A DNA stretch of 64,000 nucleotides from positions 65,355,066 to 65,419,065 of the forward strand of contig OZ026524.1 in NCBI GenBank assembly GCA_964019695.1, given 5' to 3'. The notes under the pieces are model-generated. The model made no database searches, was not told where the DNA came from, and worked only from the letters and a program-made list of their open reading frames with translations. How positions within the stretch are numbered: the first letter of the stretch is position 1; every line of letters begins with the position of its first letter. The DNA is from Loripinus fragilis (Eukaryota > Mollusca > Bivalvia > Lucinida > Lucinidae). The position numbers were made by a program, and so were the translations under genes. Shown here piece by piece: positions 11,404-23,063 of this stretch.

Positions 11404-11675
11404 GAAAAAGTTTACGCACGGACGGCCGACGCACGGACGGACGACAGACGAAATCGATCAAAATACCTCACCTTGAGCCTTCGGCTCAGGTGAGCTAAAA
11501 ACGTACGCCTTATCGCCAGTGCTCCTTTCATTATTGATATTCAGTCAATCAACGACGAAAACCAACGACGATCCTGATCGGCTTGCTTCATAAGAGACAA
11601 CTTCCCTTGTATGGTGTTTTAGTGATACAGGTGCATTTTAAAATGAAGAGAGAAAAACGAAATTGATCCCTCCCT

Positions 11676-11949
11676 TGCACGGATCCGGAAATTTTTGTCA
11701 GAGGGGGTCCAACTCAACTCTGATTAGGGAAAGATAGGATCAAAATACCATTAAAGGTGGGGTTATAATTATCGGCCCGCTAGCGAAACGCCATTTTACG
11801 CTAGTGGGCCGATGATGGCCCGTCATGGAATGTTGGCTTGGTAGTTTTGTGATAGTCCAGGGAATCCGGACCAGCATTGCTAAAAAAACCTACATTTTTT
11901 GTGATTTTCTAGGGGTGTCCGGACACCCCCCCTCTGGATCCGCCCATGC
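11676..11949 (+). mobile_element. GGATCC-ended element, full-length copy
   Basis: The left end is ttgcacggatccgga and the right end cctctggatccgcccatg. The centre has a palindrome (cccgctagcgaaacgcc / acgctagtgggccgatgat). The right half includes 'ggaccagcattgctaaa', shared with the copy at 7.8 kb. Confidence 0.75.
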
Positions 11950-12104
11950 CGCCTATATGTATAATGCAAGCATGTACTATCGCAGTTCGCGTCTAATGCT
12001 GGGTCTGAGTCTTTGCAAATTATCCATATTTTTGCATGCGACCAGTGAAGAATCCTTCAATACTGCAGAGATTCTACTCGTCTGACCATTATGACAACTT
12101 TAGG

Positions 12105-12476
12105 AAGCCTCCATGCGAGCTAAACAATTTTGTGTTTTAACAACAACAGAATCTAGGGCGAAGATTTAGCGCTAGTAAAATGCATCCCCCCTCCGGTAGC
12201 TTAGGCTGCTGTCCGTTCTAAGGCGATGGTTCTGTTGTTGATCTAACTGTTCAATGTACTTCCCATTGTTTGTGGGAGTCTTGTGTGTATCTTTGTTTTG
12301 TTATGTATTACTTTGTGTCCGTTCTAGTGTTGCAATCATCTTGAAGAGTTGCTTTGCTATTATTGTCTTACAGATGTATTGTTACTATAAATGTTCTGTG
12401 GCCCTTCTTACGGTGCCTTGGTTGGTCTGCAGTGTGTGATTGTTGTATTTCCTGATCATACTCACTTACTTTTTAC
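12105..12476 (-). repeat. Family C dispersed repeat, ~370 bp
   Basis: It shares ordered blocks with 24.75-25.13 kb (same strand) and 55.42-55.76 kb (opposite strand): 'cagaatctagggcgaaga', 'ttaggctgctgtcc', 'ttgcaatcatcttga' and 'cctgatcatactcacttact'. No terminal inverted repeat and no coding frame are evident. Its nature (retroposon or DNA element) is unknown. Confidence 0.75.
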
Positions 12477-12677
12477 TGAATACTAAACATGTCACTCTTT
12501 TTATTTTTCTATTGACAGTGTGTTCCGCAACATCGTACTGTATATCTGAAATGTTAAAGGAAAATAAACGTTTGGTGTATTTCTCAACCAAGACATATTG
12601 TATGTTGTCAGTAGTCAAAATAACCTCAAGCACCCAAGGTATATTATTAACTGATGGGTAAGACAATACAATCAATT

Positions 12678-13036
12678 TTATCAGTTACCTCTCATATTAA
12701 CTGTATTGCTACACGTTGCCTGAAACAATGTAAACATGGTCTATATCACGGCATCAGGACATGATGACGTTGCACTTTTTGAATGACATCGCTAATGACG
12801 CTGAAACGACACAAAAATCGAAATTTACGTCATAATCGCTAGTTTGAAGAGTGAAATAATGGGTAAACCTATAGACAGAATACCAGGTTCTTGTCTTTTG
12901 ATGAACAAGTTTACCTGGCTCGGCTTTGAGAACGCATGTAGAATCGCTCGGCAAGCCTCGCGAGTTCAACAAGCGTTCTCAAAGCCTTGCCTGGTAAACT
13001 TGATATCAAAAAATAATCTCACCTAGTATTCTCTAT
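12678..13036 (+). mobile_element. P1 hairpin element, copy 1
   Basis: A 360-bp element whose right half is a foldback. The arm caagtttacctggctcggct...gagaacgc (about 12,876-12,937) pairs with gcgttctcaaagccttgcct...ggtaaacttg near 12,972-13,008. The left half carries 'gatgacgttgcactttttga'. Copies lie at 28.45 and 31.92 kb. Confidence 0.75.
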
Positions 13037-14094
13037 TAAGCTGATCGGTAAGACAATACAATCAATTTTACACTCATACCTCCCTACCTGCCAATTTTGC
13101 AATGGCTACCTGTATCTACCTATATAGGCGCGTTGCTGAATTTCATATGAGGCTTACTTTTTGAGAAAACTTACCTCATCGTCATAAAGGATGAAACCGA
13201 TCTCAAATCAAAACTAAATGCCTGTACTTTAATTTTGATTGTGTCGTACGTTCGAAAATTGGTAGCGTCATATCTAAAAAGGGGGAGATAACTCTATCCT
13301 TGCAAAAAAGGGAATTGTAAAGTACGAATTTCGAATCGATTTTTTGTAGTGTTAAAACATTATTTTTTCGTAAATTATTTTATTTTCTAAAATCAATTTA
13401 ACTTTTATTTATTTTTAAATCAAATTTTGCTCATTTTCTTCATTTGCAGATATAGCTAATGAGGGATAACTCTTACTACCCTAAAAAATAGAACGTTTCC
13501 CTTCATATCGTTTCCGATTTTACCGTTATTTTTGGTAAAAATGCGTAAAACTTGATCAATTCGACGAAACATATAAATTTGCTATTCAAAAACATGATTA
13601 ACAGCATTCTGACATGCTTGACGGCTCGGAAAATCGCTTGCAAAGTTGCTACCCCCGTGTGAAAAATACTCTGTTTTCGTGCATTTCACCAATACATTTG
13701 ATATACTATTAGGCGCAGCTTGTGAATGCTTTTGAGAGAATTTACCTAATCGTCCTAAAGGATGAAACTAGTCTTCAATTGAAGATAAATGTCTACACTT
13801 AATTTTTTTGGGGGTCGCACACTCAGAAATTGGTAGCGCCATATTGAAAAAGGGGAGATAAATATATACTCGCAGAAAACAGAATCACGAAATACGAATT
13901 TTAAAAGTATCAAGTATGGACTTATTTCTGAAGACAAAGGGTCTGACACATTTCTTCAAGGTAATTTGGTATGCTAAATCCGAAAACCAATGTTTGCAAG
14001 CTGAGAAATGGCTTCTTATTGAGCTTATTTGCATGTTTTCAAGATGGCCGCCAAAATCATACAGAATCTTACATTGTTGTTGATTCATTGTTAA

Positions 14095-14337
14095 ATGTAC
14101 CTCGGAATAATTGTGTGGGTTCTGTGTTGGTCTTTGTTTTATTATGCATCTATTTGTGTTCTGTCTATTTTTGTTAACACCTTGACGAGGAAGAGAATGA
14201 TAGTTGCTTTGCTTTAATTGTCTTCCTGGTGTCTTGTGACTGTAAGTGTTCTGTTCCTCTTCCTCGCGATGCCGTGGGTTGATCTGCAGTAGTGATTGTG
14301 TTTTTCCTGTTTATACTCACTTACTTTTTGCGTATCT
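14095..14337 (-). repeat. Family C repeat, partial copy
   Basis: The segment runs from 'gaataattgtgtgggttctg' to 'tttatactcacttacttttt', with 'cgatgccgtgggttgatctgc' between. It matches the copies at 12.1 and 24.7 kb in order and orientation, and sits just inside the left arm of the 13.1-18.4 kb structure. Confidence 0.6.
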
Positions 14338-15090
14338 AGTGTCCAGCTATTGTAATGAATGTTTCATTCATAGCATTATTTTGAACTAGGTTCAAGCTTT
14401 TAAAGTGATAAACGATAAATGAGTTTTGAGAATCAACAAGTAGCTTTGATTTAACTGTCGTCATAATGTCCATTCTTCCTAGCAATACCCACAAAATGTG
14501 TTACACTATCTATATATCAAAAGTAAAAGCATTTAAATTCCTTAGTACGCAATGGTCGATTTAGACCAATGGTCGATTTAGACCAGCCTTGAGTCCTCAG
14601 GACAACTTCTCATGGGCGTCAAATTGTTTTGTGGGACCGCCTTCAATAGGTAAAAGTATTGCCCTCAAAATAACCCCATTTGAGCTATGTGAAATTGTGT
14701 GGTTTCCATGGCAACAAACAATGCGCTTCAAAACAGTTGGGTATGTCCCTACAAATTACTTATATCTCAGCAGAAACTCATCCTAAAGTACTAACTCGAT
14801 AAAAAACAAAAGTAAGACATAGCAGCTTCATTCAGCGGTAAAGTATGCTAGTGAGCAAATTTGCATATTCATGAAAATTAATGAATACATCAGGAAATCG
14901 TAAAAAATTAAAAGGTGTACCCACAAAGATACTAGCAACTCAGCTGCGAATTATTTTAGGCAACCACTCTTGGTACCAAATAATGCCAAATCACTGCACA
15001 TTTACCAAATAGTCCATTAAACAAATTTTCTAACATGCTCACTCATAAATATTAATCAAAATATAAGAAATAAGAGAAAAATTTGGAAAA
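14338..15090. other. Linker between left arm and satellite array
   Basis: AT-rich sequence without a gene. A motif doublet 'aatggtcgatttagacca' occurs twice near 14,551-14,584. Degenerate array-like pieces (tgcatattcatgaaaattaa, ttggtaccaaa) begin near 14,860. Confidence 0.4.
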
Positions 15091-17500
15091 ATTAAAGGGG
15101 TGTACTTACAAAATTACGCATAAGTCAGTTGCTAGTTATCCTATTCTCAAATTAAAGCCTAGAACTAAATTTTATCATTTTGTGTTCTTCTTTCTTTTTA
15201 ATGTTTTCTTATACGAGACATTCATGAGACAAGCAAATGAGATCATTTGTATATTCATCAAAGGTCTCAACTTTTATTTGGTACCATGGTTGGTAGTCCA
15301 GGATATATGGCAGCTGAAATATAGGTTATTTTGTAGGTCAAACCACTTTAGTTTTCTACTATTTTTCCTTATTCTTTTTATGTGTTCATTAATATTCGTG
15401 AATATAAAATTAAATAATTCGAATACCTATAGTCATAGGGTCACAAACCTGTATCTCAACTATTATTTGGTACCAAGTTTTGTAGTCTAGGATAGTAAGC
15501 AGCTGGTGTAGAGGTAATTCGGAAGAGATACCACCTTAATTAATCTACTAATTTTGTCTTATTTCTTAGGTTTAAATTAATATTTATGGATATTCGAATT
15601 AGATCATTTGTATATTTAATCATTTTCATCAAATAAAAATGTCTCAACTTTTATTTAGTACCTAGTTTTGAAGTTAATCATAGTTAGCGGCTGACTTAGT
15701 GGTTATTTTGAACGTAAATCACCTAATTTTTCTACAAATTTCCTCTTATTTCTTAAGTATTCATTTATATTCATGAACTTATTCAAATTAGATAATTTGT
15801 AAATTTAATCATTTTGGTCAAAATGCAATGTCTCGACTTGGATTTGGTACTAAGTTTTGCAGTCTACGATAGTTGGCAGTAGAAATATAGGTAATTTTGT
15901 AGCTATACCCCCTTTTTTTCTATCTATTTTATCCTATTTCTTATGATTTCATTCATTTTCATGAATATTTAAATTATAAAATTCGTATATTTTTTCATTT
16001 TGACCAAATGGCTATGTCTCAACTTTTATTTGATAGCAAGTTTTGTAAGATAGGACAATTTTCAGCTAGCGTCATGTTAATTTTGTATGTATACCACCTT
16101 ATTTTTTTATCAATTTTGTCTTGTTTCTTATGTTTACATTAATATTCATGAATATTTAAATTAAATAATTAGTATATTTAATCATTTTAGTGAAATGATT
16201 ATGTCTCAACTGTTATTGGGTACCAATTTTTATAGTCTAGGATAGTTTTCAGCTGGAGTACATGTAATTGTGTAGGTATACCCCCTTAATAATTCTACCA
16301 ATTTAGTCTTATTTCTTATGTTTACATTAATATTCATGAATATTTAAATTAGATAATTCGCATATTTAATAATTTTGGTTAAATTGCAAAGTCTCAACTT
16401 TTATTTGGTACCAAATTTTATAGTCTAGTCTAATAAACAGCAGACATATAGGACATTTTGTAGGTATACCACCTTCATTTTTCTACCAATTTTCCCTTAT
16501 TTATACTTTTTACATTAATATTCATGAATATTCAAATTAGATTTTTCGTATATTTTAATTATTTTGGTCAAAATACAATGTATCAGCTTTAATTTGGTAC
16601 CAAGTTTTGTAGTCTACGATAGTTAGCAGTAGATATATAGGTAATTTTGAAAGTATACCACCTTAATTTTTCTACCAATTTTCTCTTGTCTCTTATGCTT
16701 TCATTAATATTCATGAATATTTAAATTAGATAATTCGTATATTTCATCATTTTGATCAAATGGCTATGTCTCATCTTTTATTTGGTACCAGGTTTTGTAA
16801 GCTAGGATAGTTAGCAGCTAGCGTACTGGTAATTTTTAAAGTATACCACCTTTATTTTTCTACAAGTTTTGTTTTATGTCTTATGTTTACATTAATATTC
16901 TTGAATATTTAAATTAGATAATTCGCATATTTAATCATTTTAGTCAAATGGCAATGTCTCAATTTTTATTTGGTACCAAGTTTTGTAGTCTAGGCTAGTA
17001 CGCAGCAGACATATAGGACATTTTGTAGGTATACCCCCTTAATTTTTCTACCATTTTTTTCTTATTTCTTACGTTTACATTAATATTCATGAATATTTAA
17101 ATGAGATAATTCGTATATTTAATCATTTTAGTCAAATGGCTTTGTCTCAACTTTTATTGGGTACCAAGTCTTGCAGGATAAGATATTTAGCAGCTGGTGT
17201 AGTGGTAAGTTTGTGGATATACCCCTTAATTTTTCGGCCAATTTTCTCTCATTTCGTATGTTTCATTAATATTCATGAGTATGCAAGTTAGACAATTCGT
17301 ATATCTATTCAGTTGGTCATTTTGCTAATGTCTCAACTTTAATTTGGTACCACGATTCTTAGTCTTGAATGATAAACAGCGACATATAGGTAATTTTGGA
17401 GGTGACACCCCTTAATTTATTCTACAATTTTTCTCATTACTTACGTTTTCATTAATATTCTTGAATATGCAAATTAGATAATATTAATATCTAATAAGAG
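15091..17500 (+). repeat. Satellite-like tandem array, 188-bp period, about 12 copies
   Basis: The anchor ggtacc (or variant) sits at 15,280, 15,469, 15,657, 15,846, 16,032, 16,219, 16,407, 16,596, 16,784, 16,972, 17,160 and 17,346, with spacings of 186-189 bp. Units share attaatattcatgaatatt, ctcaacttttatttggtacc and tataccaccttaatttttct. Most contain the 16-bp perfect palindrome AATATTCATGAATATT or a close variant. Units are diverged in sequence but almost constant in length. The open frame at 15,083-15,490 is incidental. Confidence 0.9.
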
Positions 17501-18628
17501 CGTCATATTGCTGTTTCTGAAATTATATTTTATCTATCTAAGACAAAGAGACTAGACATTTCAAACAGATATACTTTTGTGTGAGTAAAAGTAAAAAAAA
17601 AAAGCAGAGAAGCCATATTTCAAGGAGGTACTTAACGACGCTCATCTATGCTGGTTTTACATTATTTCTAGTACCAGAGTTACTTCCCCATTATATGAAT
17701 GACGATACTCGATTTTAACGTATAATCCTCACAAATTGATAGTACAGATATATTTATCTTTAATTGAGCCATGTATCATCATTTAGGACGCTAATGTAAG
17801 TTTTCTCCAAAAGTAAATCAGGGAATTTCCTATGCTCGTTTCAAGTGTATTGGAAAATGCATAAAAACGCTGTTTTTCCACACAGGGGTGGCAACTTAAG
17901 AAGCAAATTTCTGAGCCGTCAGGCATATCAGGATGCGGCAAATCATGTTTTTGAAAAGCGAAAAGACAATTGTTTTATAAATTATGAAGTTTTGCAGGTT
18001 CTGATTAAATATAACGGTATTACAAGGAATAATATAGAGGATAATATTAAATTTTATAGGGTAGTAAGAGTTATCCCTCCAAAAAAACTATGTTTAAATT
18101 TATAAAAATCAATAAAACTCATACAAATATAAATGACAGTAAACTTACTTTTAGAAAATAAAATAATTTGCGAAAAAGAACGTCTTTTTGTCAATACAAA
18201 ATCAGTTTAAAAACCGTACTTTAAGTTTCCGTTTTTTTGCAAACATTGAGTTATCTCCCCATTTTTAATATGATGCTACCAATTTTTGAGCGTACGACCC
18301 AATCAGAAATAAAGTAGAGTCATTCATCTTGAATTTAAGACCTGTTTCATCCTTTATGACGATGAGGTAAGTTTTTTCGAAAATTTGAATTTCAGCAACG
18401 CGCCTAATAAATCTAATTTTGTAGTTTGTCTGTCTATATCTGTCTGTGTGTCTGTCTGGCTTGCCGCGTGTAAGACTGCGATTAAATACTATTTTTCAAA
18501 AGACCTACTGTACCTGCATTACATCATGTAGTGAGCTAGTTTGGCCCTGCAAAAACAATCAAAAACACGTTTTACACCACTGGCATCTGGTCTGGTCTAC
18601 ACTGTTTCCCTATTTGTTATTTAAAGGA

Positions 18629-18857
18629 AGCTACTGTCGTGCCAACCAAAAGTGACAGTGACGAAATATTTTGCTTACAATTGTTAAGTAAAACATCAAC
18701 TAGTACACTCCATTTATTTGAGCTAACGCGAATCAAGAGATCACTTGTGTATTAATCCTATCCTGCGGATATGATTAATAAACAAGAGATATATCGATTC
18801 AATGTCCCTTAATAAAACATGTCGTCACTGTCACTCTTAGCTGGCATGACAGTAGGT
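18629..18857. mobile_element. MITE, ~36-bp inverted ends
   Basis: The left arm gctactgtcgtgccaaccaa continues 'aagtgacagtgacga'. The right arm is the reverse complement with a few mismatches, ending 'tggcatgacagtaggt'. The interior is AT-rich and non-coding. Confidence 0.7.
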
Positions 18858-19114
18858 TTGTTTTGGTTGGTGTGCATCCGTGCTTGTCTTCAAATTATGT
18901 AAGGAGAAGTTTACATGACCAAGGTGACTGCACATACACAACCTACTTTGGAGCTGCATATTATATAATACCCATGGATGCATCATGAGCCGATATTGCA
19001 ATGCAAACGAGTTGCATGTCAAAGGTGAAACTGCTAGACTGAAACGAGCCGACATTATCACCGTGTACAACATAGAAATTAACGGGTGTATGTTTGTTTG
19101 TGTTGATATTAATA

Positions 19115-19656
19115 GACTTTTCGCTTACTGTAAAGGCGGTAACTTTAATATTCATACCCGGGCGGGGTTCGGCTATTTCATCTGCTAAACAAGGGAAATC
19201 AGGTTCTATTTACAATTTGGTGAAGAATTAATAAGTTGTTGGGGCCTCGCAAACGTGCGTGCATTTCATGAAAATCCTAACCGTATACACACTGAACTCA
19301 CATTAATTTATTAACCCTTAAAGCGCATAATCACAAAATGTATGTTTTTTGTTGTCCACTAAACTATTTGAAGCCTCATAGATAAACAGTGTAGACCCAG
19401 ATCAGACTGCTCCTGTAGGAGCAGTCTGATCTGGGTCCACAATGTTTGCCTCCCTGGTTATGTTAAATATACATTTTCAGATGCAGTTATTTTGCTGGCG
19501 TTTTAAGGATTAAATAATGACTGAGGTGGTGGCACAAGATGATACAGTTACTTTTGAATAAAACCACGCCTCTTTTTCAGCCTTTACCTATGCCTAAGGT
19601 TGACAAGTCCTAATTACGCATTCATGAGGCGCCGCCTTTACAGTAAGCAAAAAGTC
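19115..19656. mobile_element. GTAAAGGCGG MITE, copy 1 (0.54 kb)
   Basis: Terminal inverted repeats of 25 bp have one mismatch: GCTTACTGTAAAGGCGG at 19,123-19,139 and its exact complement at 19,632-19,648, extended outward by GACTTTT on both sides. It contains a perfect palindrome (19,393-19,440) built on cccagatcagactgctcc. Confidence 0.8.
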
Positions 19657-20070
19657 AAGTAATACAGACCTTTGGTTCGGACTAAACTAGAGTATGCAGC
19701 ATCCATTTGGAGCCCACACACTCGAAACTTCAGATTAATCAAATTGAGAAAGTTCAGAGGACAGCAGTCCGCTGGACCTGCAGGAGATGGTGAAACACAA
19801 AATACGCTCGAAGTGTCGGCCAACTGCTTGATGAAATTTTATGCCCGTCTCTTGAGGCCTGCGGAGATCGGTCCTCTTTACTTCTCTTTCATGAGATTCA
19901 CTGTCACAGTGGTGATGTATCTATTGAAAAATAGAAAGTTCGAATGTTACCAGGTCATCAGTGCACACTATTGTAGATACTAGACATACAGTGATGGCTG
20001 TGCTGAATAAATAATTATTCCCCGAACCAGTCTGCGGTCGCTGCTCAGAGTTTCGGGCTCATTTAGTCAA
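19655..20070 (+). pseudogene. Non-LTR retrotransposon reverse-transcriptase fragment
   Basis: Frame 1 begins VRTKLEYAASIWSPHTRN, matching the C-terminal part of jockey/CR1-type reverse transcriptases, where 'RPxLEYAxxxWDPHT' is typical. After a frameshift other pieces of the same region follow in order: WTCRRW, VGQLLDEI, SSLLLFHEIHC, HYCRY.TYSD. Stops and frameshifts throughout show it is dead. Family knowledge is from memory; I did not search a database. The 5' part of the element is absent. Confidence 0.75.
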
Positions 20071-20354
20071 AACACAGCCAAAAGATTGTTTTCGTTTTTA
20101 AAAATAAAATCAAATTAGCACTCCATGGCAAACGGATCAGTTTTTATCGCAGCCAGACCAGAAGAATAAGGACAATATACACAAAACCAAAATCATGAAT
20201 GAACGCTTGTATTTCTCCAGTGTTGCACTTCGGAAGGAATGACAGCAGATTCCGAGAGCAGAGATACAATGTATGCAATCTCATCTTCCGCATGCCTGAC
20301 AGGTGTCATGCATGGGTTGGTGCACGTGGATGTCTCTCCCGAGTTGACTTGGCG

Positions 20355-20655
20355 AGATAGGCGCCGTGAAACTGGTTTAAGCCTTCCAGTGAAATATTTT
20401 TACTAACCGTTCCAAGGCGGTACTTCTTTTGTTGATCATTTTGTGTCAAGTGTTTCTCATGCCTTCGCGTCTGTTCATTGCTGCCTTGTGGTCACCTGCT
20501 GGGAAAGGGATGACCTCTTGGCTCTTGTTGGTGATGTTTATTGTATTTTAGCTACTTTCCCATGTGACAATTCTGGGTCAGGTGTGGTACTTGATTGCAT
20601 CGTTTCCTGATCTTTGCCGCCTTTCTTACTTTGGACTCATTACCGTTTATTCGTT
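20355..20655 (+). repeat. Family B dispersed repeat
   Basis: Ordered blocks are gcgccgtgaaactggtttaa, ccgttccaaggcggtacttc, tgtggtcacctgctgggaaa and a tail resembling gattgtatcgattcctgatc. The same series occurs at 34.88-35.39 kb. Confidence 0.75.
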
Positions 20656-21102
20656 TTAGGTAAAACACGTCTACCAAACGATCCAATGCCTAACATCTGA
20701 TTGAGTATTTACTTTTCGCGTAAAATAGGTGTACATGTACCAGATTTCGACAGGAACATGTTTATTGAATATGCGCAGAACCAAAGATAAGGGAACACTT
20801 TTATTTTATGTTTTATTTAACGAGCCTACCAAGCGACGCAGTGCTCAACATCTGGTTGAATGTGAAAAACAACTGCTCTATGAAGTAAAGAACATCAGGA
20901 GATATCATGCAATAGCCTAGATGTATTCCTTCATTTGTGGTACAAATACGAGCTCAGAAAGTATTCTCATTAGGCCATATTTACTTTGCGCGCTATAGGT
21001 ACGTGAAAATTCAAAGCTGCATTAAAATCGGGCGTATGATAAAAGTAATCAAACTTCACACATTTGTCGAGCATATCTTTTTCTTCAAAGGTTTTATAAG
21101 GC

Positions 21103-21487
21103 TATTGGGTCAATGTAAAGGCGGCACCTCATGACTGCGTAATTTGGACATATTTTAGACAAAGGTAAAAGATGAAAATGATGAGTGTTTTTTTCGGAAA
21201 GTAACTGTATCATCTCGCGTCATAACATAAACCATTAAAACGCCAGCAAAATAACTACATCCGAAAATTTATTTTTATTTGTTAACCTAAGTATAGAGGC
21301 AAACAGTGTGGACCCAGATCAGTCAGGATTTTACTGGAATGCACGCACATTTGCGCGGCTCAAACAACTTATTTGCACTCTTTACCAAATATATAGAAGC
21401 TGATTTCCCTTCTTGAGCAGACGAAATAGCCGAACCACGCCAAGATATGAATATTAAAGATATCGCCTTTACAATGACCCAAAAGCT
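21103..21487. mobile_element. GTAAAGGCGG MITE, copy 2, opposite orientation
   Basis: The ends attgggtcaatgtaaaggcg and cgcctttacaatgacccaa are inverted repeats. Read on the minus strand the interior matches copy 1 block by block (ttcggctatttc.tctgct, gttattttgctggcgtttta, gatgatacagttacttt). It is shorter because the central part is reduced. Confidence 0.75.
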
Positions 21488-22050
21488 CTACAATACAAAC
21501 TGTAGCTTCTTTCACTTGCCGATTGACAACACAGCTGAAACATTTGTTTCTCGAGTGCAAAGAAGGACAATGCCTCCCAGTGATTTTTTGCAAGTTTAGG
21601 AAGGGGCCTAGTGCCTCTCAGATTGGGAAAATTAGTGCGGTAAACCCCAACATTGAGAAGTTTGTTATAGTGCAAAATTATGTCATTTTTGGTCAATAAA
21701 AAACAAAATTACACATACTTTTGCCATCAAATTTAAGGACAAATAAGATGCAATGGTAGTAGTTTGCCACCATGTAGCTTGTATGCGTGGCTACTGAATT
21801 AAAAATCCCAAATCCCAATCTTCAAAAAAAAACAAAAAAACTTTTTTTGAAGATTCGGGATTTGTTTCAAAACTAGGGATAAAAGTCACCTATATTTCAT
21901 TGGGAATGGGGCCGAAATTGAGAACACCAAACAAATCCCTGCCTCCTAAAGTGACAAGAAAAAAAAATGTGAAATTTAACCCTTAAAGCGCCAATCACGA
22001 CTGCAGCAGACGACATTTCCCGATTTGCGAATAAAATAGGTATGATATTA
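21488..22050. other. Anonymous DNA with one foldback
   Basis: A hairpin at about 21,806-21,863 pairs caaatcccaatcttcaaaaa with ttttttgaagattcgggattt. No gene was recognised. Confidence 0.45.
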
Positions 22051-22084
22051 CATGTGAATCGTCTGCCAGCAGACGATTCACATG
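22051..22084. repeat. Perfect 34-bp palindrome
   Basis: CATGTGAATCGTCTGC is followed by CA and then the exact reverse complement. Motifs 'aacccttaaagcgcc' lie before (about 21,980) and after (about 22,217), so it may be the core of a ~230-bp repeated structure. Confidence 0.7.
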
Positions 22085-22636
22085 TTATTTCGTGCCTTAT
22101 TTGTTATTTTTGAAAAAGCGCCAAAAGGTACTCGAACTTCAAATAATACGCTGAGCATATGGAACAACCATTGGACACATAACGATGGCCGGTCAATATA
22201 CCTTGTAAGATCATAAACCCTTAAAGCGCCGCCTTTGATTTGCAGCAGACGCCCAACTCATGCCCGTGTTGCTGTCCCGATATGTCACCAAATTGAGCGC
22301 ATCTGGGATGTCTTAGGTCGCCGGATGCGCAACAGACCCCAGTGTTGCAACAATTTGCAACAGCTTGGCCGGGTATTACAGGAGAAATGGCGATGGATAC
22401 CAAGGGAGCAGTAGTTCATATACATCAGTGTACTCGTATATGTTTGCTTGCGCGAGACGTCATGCATGCGTTTCGTGTATCAACCATGTTATGCACGGTG
22501 AAGTGTCTATATGAAGCGTACTCGACTGCACTCACTCATCACGGACAAGATTTAACTACGGGTATGTAGAAATTTACTTAAGTTATAATTGCATACATCG
22601 AAGATATTCCATTTATAACAGCATACAGTGTGTTTA

Positions 22637-22837
22637 TTTGTTTGTTTGATTTGATTCTTTTCGTCCCATCAACAATCTTTGAGTTAAACAGGGACGGGTC
22701 TTCTGGGTTGAACCAGTACTAAGCTAGTTTAAATGTGTCTTGCTCAAGGACCACAATTCAGTGACGCCGGTGAGGCTCGAACCCGCGGCCCCTCGGTCTC
22801 GAGTCAAGCACTCTACCACTAAGTCACAGCGCTCCCT
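22637..22837 (-). repeat. tRNA-derived SINE, near full length
   Basis: On the minus strand: tRNA-like head with a degenerate A box, gcttgactcgagaccgag, B-box GGTTCGAGCC near 22,782, the common body and a TTTG-derived (CAAA) tail. It is the same family as 9.16, 34.6 and 61.7 kb. Confidence 0.85.
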
Positions 22838-22859
22838 AGATATTCCATTTAAAACAGCA

Positions 22860-23063
22860 TACAGTACACCCTGTCTTAAGAGGCCACTTTAAAATGCCAA
22901 AGATCTTCATGACAAATGGTAGCTTAATGAAGGTGGAAAGTATTGCAGAATGCTCCCCGTGGAGCATTCTGCAATACTTTTGACCTGCATTTAGCGATAG
23001 TCTGTATTGAAAACCAGTTTTGATCTTCTTTTTGTGTAGTCGCTTAAGACAGGTTTTACTGTA
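22860..23063. mobile_element. TA-ended MITE (ACAGGTTTTACTGTA type)
   Basis: The ends TACAGTACACCCTGTCTTAAG-like and cttaagacaggttttactgt are inverted repeats beginning and ending in TA. A 22-bp-arm hairpin sits inside (about 22,936-22,981, gtattgcagaatgctcc). A partial copy of the same end is at about 28,100-28,143. Its minus-strand translation gives the 'KTCLKR' string common in mollusc gene models. Confidence 0.75.

Larger units (their letters stand above)
9372..11500 (+). mobile_element. 2.1-kb Helitron-like element with central tandem array
   Basis: The left end is aacaagagggccctagggcc. The right end has a GACGGACG-rich segment (11,413-11,450), then 'caaaatacctcac', a stem-loop (CTTGAGCC-ttc-GGCTCAGG, about 11,470-11,490) and CTAA at 11,495-11,498. 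A 3' hairpin followed closely by CTRR is the known signature of Helitrons, and short elements with central satellites are known in bivalves, so I infer a non-autonomous Helitron-type element. No Rep/helicase gene is present. A 378-bp MITE (11,026-11,403) has inserted between the array and the 3' end. Confidence 0.6.
13125..18408. mobile_element. 5.3-kb structure: inverted arms around a 188-bp array
   Basis: The left arm begins aggcgcgttgctgaa (about 13,126) and continues 'cttacctcatcgtcataaagg'. The right arm ends with the reverse complement (ttcagcaacgcgcct, near 18,390-18,405). Similarity continues inward for about 0.8 kb per arm with much divergence, including 'gagggataactcttactacc', 'caaaaacatgatt' and a second internal copy of the end motif near 13,708. 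Between the arms lie a family C fragment and the 188-bp tandem array. No convincing transposase was seen. The open frame at 17,845-18,105 lies in the right arm and is broken in the matching left arm. Confidence 0.65.

Noticed and set aside
15083..15490. 135-aa open frame
   Set aside because: Lies in the first units of the 188-bp array, and the matching frame is broken in the other units.
17845..18105. 86-aa open frame in the right inverted arm
   Set aside because: The corresponding left-arm sequence has a stop early in the frame, so there is no sign of protein-level conservation.
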